From: Maribacter sp.
Lineage (GTDB): Bacteria > Bacteroidota > Bacteroidia > Flavobacteriales > Flavobacteriaceae
DNA length: 5,561 bases
Assembly (NCBI GenBank): GCA_030730545.1
Contig: JANQUX010000252.1
Coordinates: 1-5,561 of the forward strand
Direction: 5' to 3'
The notes below the pieces were generated by a model. That model saw nothing but the letters and a program-made list of their open reading frames with translations. It was not told the origin of the DNA and ran no database searches. Position 1 is the stretch's first letter; each line of letters starts with the position of its first letter. Shown here in pieces: positions 1 to 5,561 of the stretch. The translations under genes and the position numbers were made by a program.

Positions 1-693
1 GCCTATTATAGCGCCTTTTGCAGTTTTCGTAGCCTGTTGAAATGTTTCTTCGTCTTTAATACCGAAACCTACAATTTGTGGGTTTTTTAAATTCATTGTC
101 GCAATACGTTTAAAATAGCTTTCTTGTTCTTGACCAAAGCCCGATTTTGAACCGGTAACACTAGCTGAACTTACCATATAGATGAATCCGTTTGAAGCAT
201 CGTCAATTTGGCGAATACGCATATCACTCGTTTGCGGCGTAATTAGAAAAACATTTATGAGTCCGTATTTTTTAAACGTAGCCTCATAATCCTCTTTGTA
301 CACATCTAAAGGTAAATCTGGCATAATCAATCCGTCGATACCGATTTCTTGACATTTTTTACAGAAGGCTTCCACACCATATTGTAACATCGGGTTAAAA
401 TATCCCATTATAATTAAAGGGATAGAAACCGTTTTGCGAATATCTTTTAATTGGTTGAAAAGTATTTCTGTCGTCATTCCGTTTCTCAAAGCAGCGGTAG
501 AACTCTCTTGAATTGTAGGTCCGTCGGCAAGGGGATCGCTAAATGGTAATCCTATTTCGATCATATCTACGCCGTTCTTTTCCAAATCTTGAATGATTTG
601 AACGGTATCGTTCAATGCAGGATAACCAGCCGAAAAATATATAGAAAGGAGCTTTTTGTCTTCTTGTAACTTTGTTGTAATTCTATTGCTCAT
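1..693 (-). CDS. trpA: Tryptophan synthase alpha subunit, 3' end cut by window
   Basis: TrpA cleaves indole-3-glycerol phosphate to indole and glyceraldehyde-3-phosphate; the indole passes through a tunnel to TrpB in the cytoplasmic alpha2beta2 complex. The open reading frame starts at the ATG at 693 and stays open for 231 codons to base 1. The family is usually about 250-260 residues, so roughly the last 20-30 are missing. The protein begins MSNRITTKLQ. Catalytic Glu46 lies in MIEIGLPFSDP and catalytic Asp57 in PLADGPTIQ; these match Glu49 and Asp60 of the Salmonella enzyme. MGYFNPMLQYG (96-106), GLIMPDLPL (121-129), the loop-6 region MVSSASVTGSKSG (173-185) and the phosphate-site strand IVGFGI (207-212) follow in the expected order. 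The start is only 6 nt after the trpB stop, which fits coupled expression of the two subunits. No Shine-Dalgarno is seen. Identification is secure; only the C-terminus is unseen. Confidence 0.97.
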   Translation of the reverse strand, partial: MSNRITTKLQEDKKLLSIYFSAGYPALNDTVQIIQDLEKNGVDMIEIGLPFSDPLADGPTIQESSTAALRNGMTTEILFNQLKDIRKTVSIPLIIMGYFNPMLQYGVEAFCKKCQEIGIDGLIMPDLPLDVYKEDYEATFKKYGLINVFLITPQTSDMRIRQIDDASNGFIYMVSSASVTGSKSGFGQEQESYFKRIATMNLKNPQIVGFGIKDEETFQQATKTAKGAIIG

Positions 694-699
694 AATAGG

Positions 700-1917
700 T
701 TATGCTAGCTTAAAATAATCAATATATGTGTTCAAATCTTTATCGCCACGGCCAGAAAGGCTAATAACAACGACGTCATCTTTCTTGAATTTTTTATGTT
801 CAAAAATTGCAAATGCGTGTCCCGTTTCAATAGCAGGTATAATACCCTCTAGTTGCGATAATTCTAACCCTGCCGCCATAGCTTCATCATCGGTAGCCGA
901 ATAAAATTCTGCACGGCCAGATTTGAATAAATGTGAATGCATAGGGCCTACGCCTGGGTAATCTAATCCGGCAGAAATAGAGTAGGGTTCGGTAATTTGA
1001 CCATCTAAAGTTTGCATCAACATAGTTTTACAACCATGAATAATACCTACTTTACCAAGTGCAGATGTTGCGGCACTTTCGCCAGAATTTATCCCTTTAC
1101 CAGCAGCTTCAACTGCAATAATACCAACCTCAGGTTCGTCTAAGAAGTGATAATAAGTACCAGCCGCATTACTGCCACCACCTATACAGGCCACTACATA
1201 ATCAGGATTTTCACGCCCTTCTTGTTCTTTCAATTGCCATTTTATCTCTTCAGAAATTACAGACTGAAAACGCGTAACCATATCTGGGTAAGGATGCGGA
1301 CCAATAGCAGAACCAATAATGTAATGGGTGTCTACAGGGTTATTGATCCAATCTCGAATAGCTTCGTTCGTGGCATCTTTTAATGTTCTACTACCAGATT
1401 TTGCAGGTCGAACTTCAGCGCCAAGCATTTTCATACGGGCAACATTAGGGGCTTGACGAGCAATATCGATTTCACCCATGTAAACGATACATTCTAAGCC
1501 CATTAAAGCACAAACAGTAGCAGTGGCAACACCATGTTGACCGGCACCCGTTTCGGCAATAATTCTAGTTTTACCCAATTTTTGAGCCATAAGAATTTGA
1601 CCGATAGTATTATTGATTTTGTGGGCACCTGTATGGTTAAGATCTTCTCTTTTTAAATATATTTTACAACCGTGCTTTTCAGAAAGACGTTTTGCAAAAT
1701 ATAGCGGAGAAGGTCTACCAACGTAGTCTTTTAAAAGCTGATTGAATTCTTTTTGAAAAGAATCTTCATACATCAGTTTCAAATAATTTTGTCGTAGCTC
1801 TTCTACATTAGGGTACAACATTTCAGGTATAAAGGCACCACCAAATTCACCGTAGTATCCTTTTTCGTCAGCATTGAAGCCGCCTATGTGGGAATTGATT
1901 CTATCTTCTTTTTGCAT
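700..1917 (-). CDS. trpB: Tryptophan synthase beta subunit
   Basis: TrpB is the PLP-dependent enzyme that condenses indole with L-serine to give L-tryptophan, in complex with TrpA. The 405-residue length is typical of the standard TrpB1 type. Visible landmarks: the N-terminal [14 protein letters not shown] (21-34); the PLP Schiff-base Lys100 in HTGAHKINN; catalytic Glu122 in AETGAGQHG; the phosphate-binding loop GGGSNA (246-251); the region [12 protein letters not shown] (317-328); and the C-terminal SLSGRGDKD (386-394). Lys100 and Glu122 correspond to Lys87 and Glu109 of Salmonella TrpB, with a constant offset of 13. The ATG at 1917 is preceded by AAAAGAG but no real Shine-Dalgarno, as is usual in Bacteroidota. 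It is separated from trpF by 66 nt and from trpA by 6 nt. Nothing is broken or missing. Confidence 0.98.
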
Positions 1918-1983
1918 CTCTTTTAAATCTTAATAATCTGCGTATGAATTCTTTTTTAGGTAAAATAAAATATGATAAACGTA
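1918..1983 (-). other. trpF-trpB spacer, no clear signal
   Basis: This 66-nt AT-rich gap is the longest non-coding stretch in the window. I looked on the minus strand for the Bacteroidota promoter pattern (TTTG near -33 and TAnnTTTG near -7), for a hairpin followed by a U-run, and for a Shine-Dalgarno. I found none that is convincing. The simplest reading is an unremarkable spacer within one transcript, although a weak internal promoter cannot be excluded from sequence alone. Confidence 0.5.
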
Positions 1984-2619
1984 TTACTGAATATTTATTA
2001 CTCTTTTAAACTCGTTCAATTCTTCAATTTTTTTCAATCCTGGTGCTATTTCAAAACTGCTATTAACGTCAATTGCAAAGCAGTATTTAGACTCAGGTGT
2101 TTTTTTGAATTCGTTGATTTTGTCAATATTATTTAAACCAATACCGCCACTTAAAAAATAAGGTTTGGTAGATGGGTAATTTTTTAAGACAGACCAATCG
2201 AATGTATAGCCATTGCCACCGGGTAATTTTCCTTTAGTGTCAAAAAGGAAATAGTTGCACACATTTTCATATGGTTTCAATACATTAAAGTTAAATTCCT
2301 CTTTGATTGAGAAGACTTTTATGACGTCGACTTTATAATTTAATTTTTTTAATTCAAATGAAATTTTAGAACAGTACTCTGGGGTTTCATGACCGTGTAA
2401 TTGCAGCCCTTGTAATTGATGTTTTATTGTTGTTTCGATAATATAGTCTAGTTCAGCATCAACAAAAACTCCTATTTTACTTATGGTATGCGGAAGTTCG
2501 GGGATCTCACCTTCAAAAAACCGAGAAGAAGGTTCCCAGAAAATAAAGCCTAAATAGTCCGGTCGCAATTGTGCAACTTCAGCCGTATTCAGTTTCATTC
2601 CGCAAATCTTTAGCTTCAT
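1984..2619 (-). CDS. trpF: Phosphoribosylanthranilate isomerase
   Basis: TrpF converts N-(5'-phosphoribosyl)anthranilate to the 1-(o-carboxyphenylamino) deoxyribulose phosphate by an Amadori rearrangement, using a single-domain (beta/alpha)8 barrel. At 211 residues it is a normal stand-alone TrpF, not fused to TrpC as in enteric bacteria. Visible signature: the N-terminal strand MKLKICGMK with the catalytic general base Cys6; YLGFIFWEPSSRF (22-34); GVFVD (50-54); LQLHG (72-76); the catalytic general acid Asp127 in LFDTKGKLPGGNG (125-137); and the phosphate-binding LSGGIG (156-161) and AIDVNSSFE (182-190). The last segment departs mildly from the more common DVSSGVE pattern (Asn186, Phe189), which looks like lineage variation. 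The ATG at 2619 shares its A with the trpC stop codon (TAATG), an arrangement typical of translational coupling. It is also the only ATG that preserves the Cys6 strand. Confidence 0.96.
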   Translation of the reverse strand: MKLKICGMKLNTAEVAQLRPDYLGFIFWEPSSRFFEGEIPELPHTISKIGVFVDAELDYIIETTIKHQLQGLQLHGHETPEYCSKISFELKKLNYKVDVIKVFSIKEEFNFNVLKPYENVCNYFLFDTKGKLPGGNGYTFDWSVLKNYPSTKPYFLSGGIGLNNIDKINEFKKTPESKYCFAIDVNSSFEIAPGLKKIEELNEFKRVINIQ

Positions 2620-2621
2620 TA
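2617..2621 (-). promoter_or_regulatory. TAATG stop/start overlap between trpC and trpF
   Basis: The trpC stop TAA (2621-2619) and the trpF start ATG (2619-2617) overlap by one base. No Shine-Dalgarno precedes trpF, so termination-reinitiation by ribosomes finishing trpC is the likely way trpF is translated. That mechanism is an inference from the overlap; the overlap itself is directly visible. The two products act in successive steps and are a single fused protein in enteric bacteria. Confidence 0.75.
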
Positions 2622-3404
2622 GTTCTTTAAATTTTTAATGAATTCAATCGCACTTTTACCAGGGTTGTCGGTCTTCATAAAATTCTCCCCGATTAAGAAA
2701 CCTTGGTAGCCAAATGGCTTTAATTCTTTGATGGCGTCAATAGAGCTTATTCCGCTTTCAGATACCTTTACAAAATCGTCGGGTATCAGCTTAGAAAGTA
2801 CTTTACTAGTCTCTAAACTAACCTCAAAAGTCTTTAAGTTTCTATTATTTACACCTAGCATATCTAAACTTGGCATAATAGATTTATGAAGTTCTTCTTC
2901 GTTATGTACCTCTAATAATACATCTAAGCCTAAGCTTTTAGCCAATTCAGAATATGTTTTAATTTCTTGCCTAGTAAGTATGGCAGCGATGAGTAAAATA
3001 ACATCGGCACCATTTGCCTTGGCTTCAATAATTTGATATTCACTGATAATAAACTCTTTACGTAGCAACGGAAGTTGAACCGATGCACGTGCTAAAATTA
3101 AATCTTCAATGGAGCCTCCAAAATATTTAATATCTGTAAGTACGCTCATACCGCAAACTCCGGCATTCTCATAACCTTTAGCAACCTGCCCAACGTTCGC
3201 ATTTTGATTAATGCTTTCTTTTGACGGAGACCTACGTTTAAATTCAGCAATAATACCTGTGTCACTATTTTTAAGTGCTTGAGCCAAAGAATTTGTTTTT
3301 CTTTCAAAAAGCGCAGAAGCTTCATATTGAGAAATCGAAATAATCGATTTTTTCAATTCGACCTCTTTGCGTTTATCGGCTACTATTTTATCTAGAATGT
3401 TCAT
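2619..3404 (-). CDS. trpC: Indole-3-glycerol phosphate synthase
   Basis: TrpC closes the indole ring: it decarboxylates and cyclises the carboxyphenylamino deoxyribulose phosphate to indole-3-glycerol phosphate. The protein has 261 residues, normal for the stand-alone enzyme. It starts MNILDKIVADKRKEV, the usual N-terminal helix. Catalytic and binding residues seen in order: Glu54 and Lys56 in IAEFKRRSPSK; Lys116 in LLRKEFI; Glu165 in LLEVHNEEEL; Asn186 in LGVNNRNL; Glu216 and Ser217 in VSESGI; and the phosphate-binding FLIGENFM (236-243). These match the known Sulfolobus enzyme set (Glu51, Lys53, Lys110, Glu159, Asn180, Glu210, Ser211). It lies 50 nt downstream of trpD and its stop overlaps the trpF start. 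The ATG is preceded by an A-rich leader containing AAAAGAAG about 9 nt upstream, at best a weak ribosome-binding site. Confidence 0.97.
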   Translation of the reverse strand: MNILDKIVADKRKEVELKKSIISISQYEASALFERKTNSLAQALKNSDTGIIAEFKRRSPSKESINQNANVGQVAKGYENAGVCGMSVLTDIKYFGGSIEDLILARASVQLPLLRKEFIISEYQIIEAKANGADVILLIAAILTRQEIKTYSELAKSLGLDVLLEVHNEEELHKSIMPSLDMLGVNNRNLKTFEVSLETSKVLSKLIPDDFVKVSESGISSIDAIKELKPFGYQGFLIGENFMKTDNPGKSAIEFIKNLKN

Positions 3405-3424
3405 AAAATATATCTTCTTTTATG

Positions 3425-3442
3425 ACCTCTTCAATTCGAGGT
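3425..3442 (-). other. Small hairpin in the trpD-trpC spacer
   Basis: The 50-nt gap between trpD and trpC contains a perfect 5-bp inverted repeat, ACCTC (minus strand 3442-3438) and GAGGT (3429-3425), with an 8-nt loop. It is followed on the minus strand by CATAAAAGAAG, not a U-run, so it is not a terminator for the operon. The stem is short and could be chance; an mRNA stability or processing role is possible but unsupported. The rest of the spacer is AT-rich with no other signal. Confidence 0.25.
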
Positions 3443-3454
3443 ATAAAGCTTTTT

Positions 3455-4450
3455 TTAATTTCTACTCAACTCTTGTATTTTCTTTAGTGCTGCCAACCCT
3501 TTTCCGCTTAGTAAAGATTCTTTAGCTCTTTCAAAACCTTGAAGTGGTGTCAAATCTTCTACGGTTGCAATAGCAATACCTGCATTAGCACAAACCACAT
3601 TATTCTGTGGCTCAGTACCTCTACCTTGTAAAACATTTAAGAAAATTTGAGCCGACGTGTCAATAGAATCTCCACCAACAATATCACTTTGCTTAATTTG
3701 CTTTACTCCAAAATCAGATGGTTTTAGCATGCTTTCTGTATGGTTAGAAATGGTTTTAGTATTTCCGGTCAAAGAAATTTCATCATAACCATCTAAAGCA
3801 TGTAGAACGGTAAAATTTTTGTCAGTTTTCTGATATAAGTATCCGTACATACGAGCAAGCTCTAAATTGAAAACACCTACTATTTGGTTTTTGGGAAACG
3901 CAGGGTTTACCATGGGGCCGAGCATGTTGAAAAACGTTTTAACCCCTAAATCTTTACGGATAGGAGCCACATTTTTCATGGCGGGATGAAATAGGGGAGC
4001 GTGCAATACACAAATACCAGCTTCATCAATACATTTTTCAAGAAAACCCGCATCGTTGCTGAATTTTATCCCTAGAAATTCCATCACATTACTACTGCCG
4101 CATGTAGAAGAAACTCCGTAATTACCATGTTTAGTAACTTTTACTCCCGCACCAGCGGTAACGAAAGAAGCTAAAGTTGAAATATTAAAGGTGTCTTTAC
4201 CATCACCGCCTGTACCACAAAGATCAATAGGGTTATAAGCCGATAAATCTACTGCCAAACATAGGTCTAACAATGCATCTCTAAATCCCTCTAACTCTTC
4301 AATAGTAATGCTACGCATCATATATACGGTTAAAAATGCCGCAATCTGACTCGTATTGTAATCACCTTTGGCAATATTTACCAAAATGCGTTTCGCATCT
4401 TCTTTGGAAAGTATTTCGTGATTTATAAGTTTATTTAGTGTCTCTTTCAT
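3455..4450 (-). CDS. trpD: Anthranilate phosphoribosyltransferase
   Basis: TrpD transfers phosphoribosyl from PRPP to anthranilate, the second committed step of the pathway. The protein has 331 residues, typical for the free-standing enzyme that is not fused to TrpG. It has the N-terminal helical domain (about 1-70, beginning MKETLNKLINHEILSKEDAK) and then the nucleoside phosphorylase-like catalytic domain. Visible motifs: the PRPP-binding glycine-rich loop CGTGGDGKDTFNIST (78-92); KHGNYGVSSTCGSS (107-120), where Tyr-Gly stands in place of the Arg-Ser of many other phyla; HPAMKNVAPIRKDLGVKTF (155-173) with the anthranilate-site Arg165; NMLGPMVNP (175-183); the metal-site DGYDEIS (220-226); and NAGIA (289-293). 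All key residues are present. It sits 52 nt after trpG, and that spacer shows no promoter or terminator. The ATG at 4450 is preceded by AAGAGA only. Confidence 0.97.
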   Translation of the reverse strand: MKETLNKLINHEILSKEDAKRILVNIAKGDYNTSQIAAFLTVYMMRSITIEELEGFRDALLDLCLAVDLSAYNPIDLCGTGGDGKDTFNISTLASFVTAGAGVKVTKHGNYGVSSTCGSSNVMEFLGIKFSNDAGFLEKCIDEAGICVLHAPLFHPAMKNVAPIRKDLGVKTFFNMLGPMVNPAFPKNQIVGVFNLELARMYGYLYQKTDKNFTVLHALDGYDEISLTGNTKTISNHTESMLKPSDFGVKQIKQSDIVGGDSIDTSAQIFLNVLQGRGTEPQNNVVCANAGIAIATVEDLTPLQGFERAKESLLSGKGLAALKKIQELSRN

Positions 4451-4502
4451 TCTCTTAGTTGTATTTAGTAAAACCTTAATGCTTATTATCTGGTAATTAA
4501 GC

Positions 4503-5126
4503 TTAAGCCTTCAACCAATTTTCTAACATCTTTTTCCCTTGTGGAGTAAGAACAGATTCTGGGTGAAATTGTACTGCGCGAACATCATAAGTTTTATGAC
4601 GAAGCGACATTATTTGTCCGTTTTCATCTAAAGAAGTAGCTTCTAAAACTTCTGGCAAATCAGGATTCACCACCCAAGAATGGTACCTACCAACTTCAAT
4701 TTCTTTTGGCAGTCCTTCAAAAATAACATCATCTTTTGTGATGTTTATTTTAGTTGCAATACCGTGATAAACCTCATCTAAATTTATTAGTGAACCACCA
4801 AAAACTTCAGCGATAGCTTGTTGCCCTAAACAAACACCGAATATACTTTTGGTAGGGGCATATTTTTCAATAATCTGTTTTAATAGTCCCGCTTCATCAG
4901 GAATACCAGGACCGGGAGAAAGCACAATTTTATCAAAAGCATCTACCTCTTCTAGGGTAAGTTGGTCATTACGTTTTACAATAACCTCGCAACCTAACTC
5001 CTCTAAATAATGTACTAGGTTATAAGTGAAACTATCGTAATTGTCTATAACTAAAACAGTAGCCCCGCCTAGCCTCCCCAAAGGGGAGGAATTTTGTTGC
5101 TCTTCAAATTTTATATTTTTACTCAT
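4503..5126 (-). CDS. trpG: Anthranilate synthase component II, glutamine amidotransferase
   Basis: TrpG hydrolyses glutamine and delivers ammonia to TrpE for anthranilate formation. In some bacteria the same subunit also serves p-aminobenzoate synthase. It is a class I (triad) amidotransferase of 207 residues: the core begins at VLVIDNYDSFTYNLVHYLEE (24-43), then the oxyanion region SPGPGIPDE (70-78), nucleophile Cys99 in GVCLGQQ, GRYHSW (146-151), and His188/Glu190 in VQFHPES. The triad is intact.

The oddity is the N-terminus. The conserved first strand normally starts within a few residues of the initiator Met, but here it follows a 23-residue extension. Residues 13-22 (SSPLGRLGGA) are translated exactly in frame from a GC-rich hairpin repeat at 5061-5090. 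No internal ATG offers a shorter start, so the extension is probably made. My inference is that the ancestral start was MSKNIK joined directly to VLVIDN. A 3-codon open frame overlaps this start codon (see its entry). Confidence 0.95.
   Translation of the reverse strand: MSKNIKFEEQQNSSPLGRLGGATVLVIDNYDSFTYNLVHYLEELGCEVIVKRNDQLTLEEVDAFDKIVLSPGPGIPDEAGLLKQIIEKYAPTKSIFGVCLGQQAIAEVFGGSLINLDEVYHGIATKINITKDDVIFEGLPKEIEVGRYHSWVVNPDLPEVLEATSLDENGQIMSLRHKTYDVRAVQFHPESVLTPQGKKMLENWLKA
5061..5090 (-). repeat. GC-rich hairpin repeat, copy 1, inside trpG coding sequence
   Basis: On the minus strand this 30-nt unit is a perfect 7-bp hairpin, CCTCCCC (5089-5083), loop TTT and GGGGAGG (5079-5073), followed by a short linker and a second G-rich arm GGCGGGGCT. 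It stands out sharply from the AT-rich surroundings. The layout (C-rich arm, TTT loop, G-rich arm, linker, extra G-rich arm) matches copy 2 at 5138-5173, which lies in inverted orientation by this criterion. Similar GC-rich hairpins are, from memory, scattered in many Flavobacteriaceae genomes; I could not check this. Unusually, this copy is translated: its ten codons give SSPLGRLGGA of TrpG without a stop or frameshift. Confidence 0.8.
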
Positions 5127-5134
5127 AATATCAT
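5123..5134 (-). other. Three-codon open frame overlapping the trpG start
   Basis: The frame ATG-ATA-TTA-TGA (Met-Ile-Leu-stop) begins at 5134, and its stop overlaps the trpG ATG in an ATGA arrangement (5126-5123). Upstream, the repeat supplies AAAGGAGG (GGAGG at 5148-5144). That leaves 9 nt to this mini-frame, a good Shine-Dalgarno distance, but 17 nt to the trpG ATG, which is rather far. It could feed ribosomes into trpG by termination-reinitiation. Against this, the Shine-Dalgarno sits in a hairpin stem, Bacteroidota rely little on such sites, and a frame this short easily arises by chance. Confidence 0.2.
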
Positions 5135-5137
5135 TTT

Positions 5138-5173
5138 AAAGCCCCTCCTTTGGAGGGGTTGGGGAGGCTTTTT
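5138..5173 (+). repeat. GC-rich hairpin repeat, copy 2, in the trpE-trpG spacer
   Basis: On the plus strand this is AAAG, then CCCCTCC (5142-5148), loop TTT, GGAGGGG (5152-5158), linker TT, then GGGGAGGC and a run of five T. The stem is a perfect 7-bp hairpin. The element nearly fills the 45-nt trpE-trpG spacer and its T-rich end overlaps the trpE stop codon (5174-5172). It belongs to the same kind of repeat as the copy inside trpG (5061-5090), in inverted orientation. Its outer arm plus one T (GGGGAGGCT, 5161-5169) is perfectly complementary to AGCCTCCCC at 5071-5079. In the operon mRNA the hairpin is followed by CUUUAAAA, not a U-tract, so it is unlikely to terminate transcription fully. 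It also brings the only strong Shine-Dalgarno-like sequence seen before any gene here. Confidence 0.8.
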
Positions 5174-5561
5174 ATATATCTTCAGCTATTTCTAATGCCT
5201 TGGTCAAAGCGCCTAGTTTGTTATATGTTTCTTGTAGTTCGCTTTCTGGGTTTGATGCAGCTACCAATCCGGCGCCGGCCTGATAATGTAGTTTATGATT
5301 TTTACTTAAAAAAGTTCTGATCATGATGGCATGGTTGAAATTTCCTGAGAAATCCATGAAACCGATAGCGCCACCATAATACCCACGACTTGTTTTTTCA
5401 TATTTTTCAATAAGCTGCATTGCCATATGTTTAGGTGCGCCGCTTAATGTACCGGCAGGAAAAGTATCTGCAACCACTTTCATGGTAGGTATATCACTTT
5501 TCTTCATTCCGGTAACCTTAGAAACGAGGTGAATAACATGAGAGAAAAACTGTACTTCTCT
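5172..5561 (-). CDS. trpE: Anthranilate synthase component I, C-terminal part only
   Basis: TrpE converts chorismate to anthranilate with ammonia supplied by TrpG. Only the last 129 codons are in the window. The frame is open to the window edge at 5561, so the ATG at 5507 is an internal Met (it lies within KVTGMKKSD), not the start. The fragment covers the end of the chorismate-binding domain: VQFFSHVIHLVSKVTG (visible residues 3-18), including His11 in the V(I/M)HLVS motif that holds the catalytic histidine; FPAGTLSGAPK (34-44); RGYYGGAIGF (59-68); and QAGAGLVAASNPESE (94-108) with the metal-site glutamates. These are diagnostic of the TrpE/PabB/isochorismate synthase family. Location directly before trpG-trpD-trpC identifies it as TrpE and not PabB. 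The N-terminal feedback-inhibition region and the operon promoter are outside the window. It ends with AEDI-stop right at the hairpin repeat. Confidence 0.95.
   Translation of the reverse strand, partial: REVQFFSHVIHLVSKVTGMKKSDIPTMKVVADTFPAGTLSGAPKHMAMQLIEKYEKTSRGYYGGAIGFMDFSGNFNHAIMIRTFLSKNHKLHYQAGAGLVAASNPESELQETYNKLGALTKALEIAEDI

Noticed and set aside
1147..1383. Plus-strand open frame of 78 codons
   Set aside because: It lies wholly inside trpB on the opposite strand. Its translation has no recognisable motif and trpB is clearly the real gene, so it is a shadow frame.
1918..1983. Internal promoter before trpB
   Set aside because: No TTTG/TAnnTTTG pair with suitable spacing is visible on the minus strand, and the gap is simply AT-rich.
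3425..3456. Hairpin plus T-run in the trpD-trpC spacer as a plus-strand terminator
   Set aside because: The stem has only 5 bp, the T-run begins 7 nt beyond it, and no plus-strand gene exists that would need it.
4497..4506. 10-bp palindrome TTAAGCTTAA overlapping the trpG stop
   Set aside because: It is short and made largely of common AT-rich words. There is no second copy or flanking structure to suggest an operator.
5138..5173. Copy 2 of the hairpin repeat as a rho-independent terminator between trpE and trpG
   Set aside because: In the direction of transcription the stem is followed by CUUUAAAA, not a U-tract, and the pathway genes continue immediately. The five T on the plus strand are on the non-transcribed side for this operon.
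5172..5507. ATG at 5507 as the start of a short 111-residue protein
   Set aside because: The frame continues upstream to the window edge and encodes VQFFSHVIHLVSKVTG, a conserved TrpE motif. The ATG is an internal Met of a truncated trpE.
1..5561. Defence system, CRISPR array, insertion sequence, tRNA or other accessory cargo
   Set aside because: The window is almost completely filled by seven canonical trp genes. I saw no direct-repeat array, transposase motif, tRNA-like fold or phage gene.

Overview
This window holds most of a flavobacterial-type tryptophan biosynthesis operon, and every gene lies on the minus strand. Transcription therefore runs from high to low coordinates, in the order trpE (3' part only) > trpG > trpD > trpC > trpF > trpB > trpA (5' part only). 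The AT-rich composition, the near absence of Shine-Dalgarno sequences, the fully separate trpG/trpD and trpC/trpF genes, the E-G-D-C-F-B-A order and the protein sequences all point to the Bacteroidota, most likely Flavobacteriaceae. That placement rests on recognition of the families, not on a search.

Layout: 5172-5561 is the C-terminal third or so of anthranilate synthase component I. 5127-5171 is a short spacer almost filled by a GC-rich hairpin repeat. 4503-5126 is the glutamine amidotransferase TrpG, which carries a second copy of the same kind of repeat inside its N-terminal coding region. trpD (3455-4450) follows after 52 nt and trpC (2619-3404) after another 50 nt. trpF (1984-2619) starts on the last base of the trpC stop codon. 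trpB (700-1917) follows a 66-nt spacer, and trpA (1-693) follows trpB by 6 nt and runs off the window after 231 codons.

Together the genes cover the whole route from chorismate to tryptophan. TrpE+TrpG make anthranilate, TrpD adds phosphoribosyl, TrpF isomerises, TrpC closes the indole ring, and TrpA+TrpB make indole and condense it with serine. All visible catalytic residues are intact, so the pathway looks functional. The operon promoter and any leader or attenuator lie upstream of trpE, outside the window.

I find no previously undescribed system here. The one unusual place is the trpE-trpG junction. Two GC-rich hairpin repeats flank the trpG start in inverted orientation. One of them is translated as a 10-residue piece of an N-terminal extension that TrpG proteins normally lack. 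No stretch longer than about 70 bases lacks a gene.
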